The notes below the pieces were generated by a model. The model worked only from the letters and a program-made list of their open reading frames with translations, ran no database searches and was not told the origin of the DNA. Source: Xylaria sp. FL1777 (taxonomy: Eukaryota > Ascomycota > Sordariomycetes > Xylariales > Xylariaceae). Taken from it: 64,000 nucleotides of DNA. Positions 58,128 through 64,000 of the stretch are shown one piece after another. How positions within the stretch are numbered: position 1 is the stretch's first letter; every line of letters starts with the position of its first letter. A program made the position numbers and the translations under genes. The stretch spans positions 124,001 to 188,000 of the forward strand of contig MU400564.1 in the NCBI GenBank assembly GCA_022578965.1. The letters are read 5' to 3'.

Positions 58128-60785
58128 TTAGTCCTCGGTGATATCGCCGTATTGCCACATTCCACGTCGGCCCGCCTTAGCCTCGGCTTCAACCTCCCGT
58201 AACTTCTTAAGGACCTCCTCAGAAGCGCGACCTCTCTCCCAAGCCTTCAACTTCTTTGGCACCATAGCGTATCCATTTGCAACAACATCTTTGTTAATTG
58301 AGTCCGCAAAAGTCGCAGAGGAGCCGCTGGATTTCTCGTCGAATAGAGTGATGTAGCTCAGACCTTCCTTCGAATCAACGAAATCGAAGCTGGCAACTAA
58401 CGTGTGGCCGTCCGTGGCCTCGGCGATGAAGTCTTTGGCGTCGTGGAAATAATCGATGGCTGTGGGAAGTTGGATATATGACAGCACGGCGTCAGTCGCC
58501 TGCCCCTTGAGCTTCTGTACTGTGAATTGAGGCTGGTCTAGAGGGCGAAGGGCAGACCATGGAATCTGCTCGCTGTTGCCGTAATCGATATAGACGACCT
58601 CGGAAACTTTGGCGTTTCGATCGTTTGATCGGACACGGGCGCGGTACCATTGGCCGTCGGCCGAGAACTTGGCAGCCACATACTCTCCCGCCTTTGGTGG
58701 ATTACCGAGAGGCTTGCTGTTTTTTGAGTCCAAGTGGAATTTCTTGAATTCATTCATCATGATTTCAAGAGAAGAGGTCCCCTTGCCGATCTCCTGTATC
58801 TTGAGCTTGCCGTTCGAGTCAATGTTAGTGACAACGACCTCGCGATAATCTGCAGCCCTCTTATCGGTAACCTCCGGCTCAGCTGACGTTTCGGTAGGTG
58901 CAACCTCTTCGTCGCCGTTCGCATCTTGAGACGGATCCCAATCATACCACAACCCTTTTCGGCCTTCCTTTGCTTTCTGTTCAGCGGCCAAGAGCTCAGT
59001 GGCATTTCCAGCCTTTTCCGCCGAGTACTGATGAACTTGAGCAAGACCTTCCTCGACAAGGAGTTTGGCAAAGCTTTCACGGTTGATATAAAGGTCACCA
59101 ATGAATCCGCCCACTTTGTCGATGTCGTATACATCAATCTCACAGTCGCGTTGGTTGCATCGGCGGTTAGCTAGCTCTAGGGCTTCTTGCCCAAATGGTT
59201 CGCCTTTCTCGCCAGCTGATCTGGGTGCTCTTGGGGCACGAACACCAGCAAGCACCATCGTGATCTTGACACCTTCACGGGGTATCAGGATGGTAAATCG
59301 CGAACCGGCCTTGCAAAAATCGACAATGCCAGGAACCTTCTTTTGACGCGACAATGTGGATACTTGAATCTTCGCCTTTTGCACAGATTCCGAGGCGTCT
59401 AGGTATGTCTTTGCCTTGGATGCTTTGCCAGACCACATACCCTTCTTTTGCTCCTTGGCTTCCTCTTGAGCGGCGAGAAGCTCATCATAATTGGGAGCCC
59501 TATCCGTGTCGTCCTTCCGGTGGCGGATAACTGAGCACCAGCCATCCTGTACAAGCGCAAGATTGATATTCTTGCCCTTCTCAGTCACTGTAGCGACATC
59601 ACGAGCCTCAAACTCTTCGGTTGCGGGCTTTGACCCATCTACTGAGATCTTGACATGTTTTCCAATAAGCTTTTTCCGTAGGTACTCCTTAGCTTCGTCT
59701 CGGAAAGGAGCTTCAGATGGTTCGCCCGCTCGGGGTCCACGAACACTGCTGAGACTGATGCGTTTTTCATCATTCCCTGTCTTCGTACGAACGAAGATCG
59801 TATCAGCACTCATGACTTTGGAAACAACCATATCGGAGCTACCACCACTAGCCGCTTTAGCTACGTGATCCTTATGTAAGCGTAGCTTGCCGGTTTGGGC
59901 CTTCTTCTCTGCTCCACGCAATGCAGCCATCTTCGAACCGAGTAGGGTGGAGTGAAAGTCGTTACACCTCGCTAGACCATCAGCAAGTAGAAACTCGGCA
60001 ATGCTCCCTCGGGGGTGTATAAGGGAAGCTATAAGTTGCCCTTGCGGGCTAATGCCGACCAGTTCAACCTTGATGTCTCTCTGCAAGAGCCGCTGCTCAA
60101 CGAACTGACGTGCCTCCTGGCCGAATTCTTCGGCAGCTTGAGTCTGGCCGGTCGACTGATTAACACGCTCCGTGGACGGGGTGCGGACACCAGCGATGAG
60201 AGTCATCACTTGAAGATGGGAGTTATCCGACAGCTTGAGTCGAACAAGACAGCGGTCACCACTGAGTACCCGTTCGACGAGCCCGTCGACGGTTTTTCCT
60301 TTCCACTGATTGAAGTCCACGGATCCGATGTCGTTCTGCACCTCGATAACGCCATTGGTTGAAGCCCAAAGTCCTTTGCTCTCACCCTTGGCTTGTGATT
60401 CAAGACTTCTCAGTGCGTCAAGACGTTCTAGTGTCCCTTCGGACTCTTCCTTACGTCCAGCATCCTCCCTAACCTTGAGCCATCCGGCCTTCACAAGCTC
60501 GTCCGGAAGTTGGGTACCATCCTTCAGTTGGGCATAGCCATACTCACGCCCGGAAGAAGGAACCGTGTAGAGAACAGTACAATGAATGGGTTTCCCAACT
60601 GTCAAACTCCGAAGATAGTCTCGTGACTGGAAGGCGAATGGCTCATCGCCCTCTCTTCTCAGGTGAGGGCTACTGACGAATGCCAGGGAGAACGTTCGCT
60701 CAGCATTTGGGTTGTTTTGACTGGTCAATATTAGAGTATCGCCACTCAAAACTGACTTGACATTAGCAAAGAAGGTTTTCGCCAT
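58128..60785 (-). CDS. Tudor-SN/SND1 (staphylococcal nuclease-like, Tudor domain protein)
   Basis: RNA-binding and nuclease-fold protein linked in other eukaryotes to RNA processing, stress granules and transcription. A single exon of 885 aa from ATG 60785 (MAKTFFANVKSVLSGDTLIL). Four SN-like barrels in order begin at about residues 1, 170, 320 and 495, recognisable by repeats such as VKSVLSGDTLIL, VERVLSGDRCLVRL and VSKVMSADTIFVRTK. A Tudor domain lies near 695-760 (GEYVAAKFSADGQWYRARV, then YIDYGNSEQIPWSALRPL). The aromatic residues expected for its cage (Trp, Tyr, Tyr) are present. The C-terminus is a partial fifth SN fold (MVPKKLKAWERGR). No break is seen. Confidence 0.95.
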   Translation of the reverse strand: MAKTFFANVKSVLSGDTLILTSQNNPNAERTFSLAFVSSPHLRREGDEPFAFQSRDYLRSLTVGKPIHCTVLYTVPSSGREYGYAQLKDGTQLPDELVKAGWLKVREDAGRKEESEGTLERLDALRSLESQAKGESKGLWASTNGVIEVQNDIGSVDFNQWKGKTVDGLVERVLSGDRCLVRLKLSDNSHLQVMTLIAGVRTPSTERVNQSTGQTQAAEEFGQEARQFVEQRLLQRDIKVELVGISPQGQLIASLIHPRGSIAEFLLADGLARCNDFHSTLLGSKMAALRGAEKKAQTGKLRLHKDHVAKAASGGSSDMVVSKVMSADTIFVRTKTGNDEKRISLSSVRGPRAGEPSEAPFRDEAKEYLRKKLIGKHVKISVDGSKPATEEFEARDVATVTEKGKNINLALVQDGWCSVIRHRKDDTDRAPNYDELLAAQEEAKEQKKGMWSGKASKAKTYLDASESVQKAKIQVSTLSRQKKVPGIVDFCKAGSRFTILIPREGVKITMVLAGVRAPRAPRSAGEKGEPFGQEALELANRRCNQRDCEIDVYDIDKVGGFIGDLYINRESFAKLLVEEGLAQVHQYSAEKAGNATELLAAEQKAKEGRKGLWYDWDPSQDANGDEEVAPTETSAEPEVTDKRAADYREVVVTNIDSNGKLKIQEIGKGTSSLEIMMNEFKKFHLDSKNSKPLGNPPKAGEYVAAKFSADGQWYRARVRSNDRNAKVSEVVYIDYGNSEQIPWSALRPLDQPQFTVQKLKGQATDAVLSYIQLPTAIDYFHDAKDFIAEATDGHTLVASFDFVDSKEGLSYITLFDEKSSGSSATFADSINKDVVANGYAMVPKKLKAWERGRASEEVLKKLREVEAEAKAGRRGMWQYGDITED

Positions 60786-62450
60786 AGCTGCAGGTGGAAG
60801 ACTCTATTCGTGATCTTAAATGACACAATCACAGAAACGAAGCCTTTTTCAATGCCTACGATAATTAGTTAGCTAGACCATTGATAAATGACCTGCGCTA
60901 GAAAGGTGGGAGTTTGGGGGTGGAGGGGTTTGCAAATGGAAAGGGACGAATGAAGGCAATTAGAAGGAATGTTGGAGGGATTCGCAAGAAACTTCCAACA
61001 TATTACTACAGAGATGGGAGTATTGGGGTGAATGAGAACAAAGCAACATACAACGAACCGGCGAAGTAGAGTTTGGGTATTTTGAGATGTGTTCTTAAGA
61101 AAGTGAAGCGGATGAATAATTGGGGAAGTAATGGAACGGATAGTATATACATAAGCAGGCGTGATAATGATTGGGTAAACCCGCTCGAGCTCGTAGGTGA
61201 AGATCTTAACGGCCGCCTGGGGGGAAGCAAAGGGAAGCTAATGCAAGGAAACATGAATATAAGGTCATATGTTAGGACTGATGCTAGCAAGCTACCACCT
61301 AACTCAAGCTACTGAAGGTAGTGAACTGTGCTGTGCGATAGACGCCGTTCCTGAAGAGCTCACGTGGTACCGGGATGAGTAAGAATGTACAGAATCCTCC
61401 AAACGAAGAGCGAATATGAGGCCTGCATGGAGTATTTGACATATATTACAGCATGTTTGTCGAGGTAGATTCGAAGCAGTACGTCGAGATACATCATACC
61501 AAAGCTGGGATAGAGGTAGGGGCTCTGGGCATCATGATCTCGCATATTGCTTGACGCAAGGATGGAAGGGAGCCAAATTAGGGGAATTACATAGATGGAC
61601 AGGGGCAGAATTAAAAAGCCTCGACTTACTAAAAGATGCTGAACCGAAAGGAAGAGCTGATGCGCGGGAACGCCGAGGATGGAATGAGATGTATTAGAGA
61701 AACAGACGTAGAGATGTTGTCTTTTTTTTCTCTTTCTTTTCTCTCTGCAACATAAGAGAGAGCTAGGAAGGGGTCGTGAGAGTGATGTTGCGGTCTCGAT
61801 TTTGACAGGTTTCACCAATTTGTGTGGAGCAGGGAGAACAAGAAGTGCCGACCAGTAATATGGAGGAATCCAGTGAGGTTAGTGGCAGACAAGTGGCGGG
61901 CAGTTGTTCTAGGCTACGCGAGGGTCAGCTTAAAGGGGAAGCTTCTTAACGCGCCATCTTACCTAAAGAGGTACACTACTACCTACTTAAGCACCTAGTC
62001 AGGGCCCTTAACTGGCATGGCGGGGTAAGTGGTAAGTTCGGATGGCATCATCGACCGATTGTCAGCATGTCTTCGGCGAGCTATCTTCTCAAATAATGCC
62101 TTCTGGAACGTGCAATAAATTCCTAACCTGCCACCATTAAGTTGGAGAAGAAAACCTGAGATTTATAGAATCAGAGCATAGGCCTCTCTATTACATATCA
62201 GCTAATTGGTAGCTCTGCCAAACGCCCGACTTCGTACAGGACTAGTGACCGGGTTAGTCGTATCTGCGCAATATTAGATAAATCGCCTGGAACACCACAA
62301 ATATCACGTTCTGCAATACCATTCACTGTCTTCGAGAAAGCGAATCTAGGGCAACATTTCATGAAACTTTTGGCTACCTGATGAGCTACATACTTCTAGA
62401 AACCGTTGCCTCGGCCTAGGCCTCGTTTTCGAGTGTCATTACACTAGTAT
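60786..62450. other. Intergenic region between Tudor-SN and SOD1
   Basis: About 1.7 kb, holding the Tudor-SN promoter and leader and the SOD1 3' flank. A CT-rich run lies near 61720-61745 on the plus strand. Long frames on the minus strand here begin with TTG, not ATG, and have no domain. Confidence 0.5.
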
Positions 62451-63440
62451 CTAGTTGGAAATGCCAATAACGCCTAGGGGAGGTTAGCAAATAATTCATT
62501 TACGCCATATTGTTGATGCGTACCACAGGCAGGTCGGGCACCAGCATTGCCAGTCTTGAGGGACTCCTCGTTGCCACCTTTGCCGAGATCGTCGGTGCCG
62601 GCGTGGGAAACTACGGTGCGCTGTACATTCACCCATGTCAATATTTACATTCAACTCAGTGTGGTTGTCGATCAGAAGGATGGCTTACGCCAATGATGCT
62701 CTCGGGTCCGATAAGCTTGATGAGGCTGTCTTGAACGGAGCCCTTGGCGTTGCCCTGGGCATCGGTCTCGATGTTGCCCAAGTCACCGACGTGGCGGGTT
62801 TCGGCCGTGCGATCACCGTGGGTTTTGCCATGGGGGTTAACTAAATGATGATGAGCTTTCATATCCTACTCAAGCTCATTGAGGCTCACGACGTACAGTG
62901 GGGGCCGGCCGACGTGCAGCCGTTAGTGTTATCACCGAAGGTGTGGATGTGGAAGCCACGCTTCGCGTTGGAGTCGTGGCCGGTGAGATCCCATGAGATG
63001 GTGGTGGGCTCCGACTCCGAGGCCTGCTCGAATGTGACGGTGCCGGCGACCTTGGAATCACCACGGAGAACAGCGACTATTCGGCCGTGACTACATTAGC
63101 ATTGACTCGGTGCATCTGTCGGATAGGGGTGGTTTCTCGGCGGGGGGAGAGAAAATAGAGTTCCACAGAGAGCGAGTCAAGAAGCACCCTTGATATCTTT
63201 AGTAGCAAACCCCAGCTGGTTGGCGCCGCTGCGCATGGCATGGCTGCCATGCGTCGTGCCTGTCCAGCAAGGTGCCATCAAGGTGCCTGCAAGGTATTCT
63301 TGTCCTGGCGGCTGAACGTGGACCAGCAGCATACAAAACACGCGCAATCGTGCTCAACCCCTCCATTGGCACGCCGGATCGGCGGGAGCGAGGGAAAAGC
63401 CAATCATGTGTAGAACGTTGGACTTACCGGCCTTGACCAT
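62451..63440 (-). CDS. SOD1: Cu/Zn superoxide dismutase
   Basis: Converts superoxide to peroxide and oxygen in the cytosol. Five exons: 63440..63428 (13 nt, MVKA), 63076..62897, 62840..62689, 62620..62524 and 62473..62451 (23 nt), giving 154 aa, the usual length. The joins restore [39 protein letters not shown] and RPACGVIGISN. Metal ligands are visible: His in GFHIHTFG (two), His in the [11 protein letters not shown] region (two), His and Asp in RHVGDLG, and His in SHAGTDDLG. Cys residues for the family disulfide lie in NGCTSAG and RPACG. The first intron is 351 nt, unusually long for this window, and directly follows a 13-nt exon. The promoter lies at higher coordinates. Confidence 0.97.
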
Positions 63441-64000
63441 TTTGGCTAGTTTTGCTAGTAAGTGCTAATAAGTCCTACGAGGTTGAGTGTATGAATGGTT
63501 GTCGTTGCTTTCAATTGAGGGTTGACGAGATGATTGTCAGATGGGAAGTAGAGGGGGGAACGGGAGAAGCTTCTCTACTAATTTGTATGGGCAGCCCGCA
63601 TAAAAGGGAAGAGGGGTGACGGGACTGAGATCCTCCTCTCCCCGTCCCAGACGGCAAGCTTCGAGCTGTTGCTGGTCGCCAGGGTGCGGTCACAGTCACT
63701 GGGCCACTGTATCGTTAGCAGGCAACACGCTACCAAAGAGTGTCCAGCGAGCTAAGACAAGCCGTGGTCTGTACAGTATGGACGTGACGTCGTGACGCAG
63801 AAGCGTCCACGACATTCTTCTCCCTTGGTGGGGGTGATGTGAGGGGCTGGCCAAAGAGATCTATATCTGCCCCGCAGAAGGTGTCTTCCGTCATAATCAC
63901 CGAGGAGCGCTGACAAATGATATCATCTCCCTTCGGTCTGAATGCCTCGGAGCTAAGCTTCTGCTCTAGCTGCCGATTCTCGGGGACCGCGCTCTACGGT
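63441..64000. other. SOD1 upstream region to the window edge
   Basis: Promoter and leader DNA of SOD1. No supported gene begins here, although a neighbour may lie just beyond the edge. Confidence 0.5.

Noticed and set aside
61360..61818. 152-codon frame on the minus strand between Tudor-SN and SOD1
   Set aside because: Begins with TTG, has no ATG at the start and no domain; likely promoter or leader DNA.
1..64000. CRISPR arrays, bacterial operons or a biosynthetic gene cluster
   Set aside because: The DNA is eukaryotic with spliced genes; no direct-repeat spacer pattern and no polyketide, peptide or terpene synthase genes were seen.

Overview
This window is nuclear DNA of a filamentous ascomycete (Pezizomycotina). 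The evidence is the HEX1 Woronin-body gene, a marker of that group, together with a CFEM cell-wall protein, a GH62 arabinofuranosidase, a cyanovirin-type lectin and many short GT..AG introns of about 50-170 nt. Placement inside Pezizomycotina is not resolved; a Sordariomycete-like genome is only my guess. Gene models come from reading splice sites and protein similarity by eye, with no transcript data.

Layout. 1-986 (-): bleomycin hydrolase, cut by the window edge. 1918-3745 (-): HEX1 with a long AUG-free leader. 6590-7303 (+): a secreted CVNH lectin in three exons. 7758-11139 (+): Rqc2/Tae2. 11577-13130 (-): an unknown Cys-rich protein. 13991-16082 (+): Vms1. Then about 5.5 kb with no gene I can support. 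21596-23843 (+): GPI-anchored CFEM protein. 24758-32217 (-): class II myosin heavy chain. 32218-40259: an AT-rich, gene-poor, accessory-looking stretch with gene remnants, GH62 and a broken methionyl-tRNA synthetase. 40260-44471 (+): Red1-like C3H1 zinc-finger protein. 45354-47579 (+): HAM1/BPI-like protein. 48362-50612 (-): Tgl1-type lipase in six exons. 51411-51890 (+): Pet191. 52906-54453 (+): Ppn2-like polyphosphatase. 55073-56622 (-): transaldolase with two micro-exons. 58128-60785 (-): Tudor-SN. 62451-63440 (-): Cu/Zn superoxide dismutase in five exons.

How the genes relate. Most are unrelated housekeeping genes. The exception is the pair Rqc2 and Vms1, which act one after the other on stalled 60S ribosomes and lie about 2.9 kb apart. 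The strongest unusual signal is upstream of HEX1. Two exon-like segments hold 273 continuous in-frame codons with peptide repeats and not one ATG in any frame of that strand, whereas the intron between them does contain ATGs. This points to a non-AUG-initiated HEX1 isoform or a missed distal start exon.
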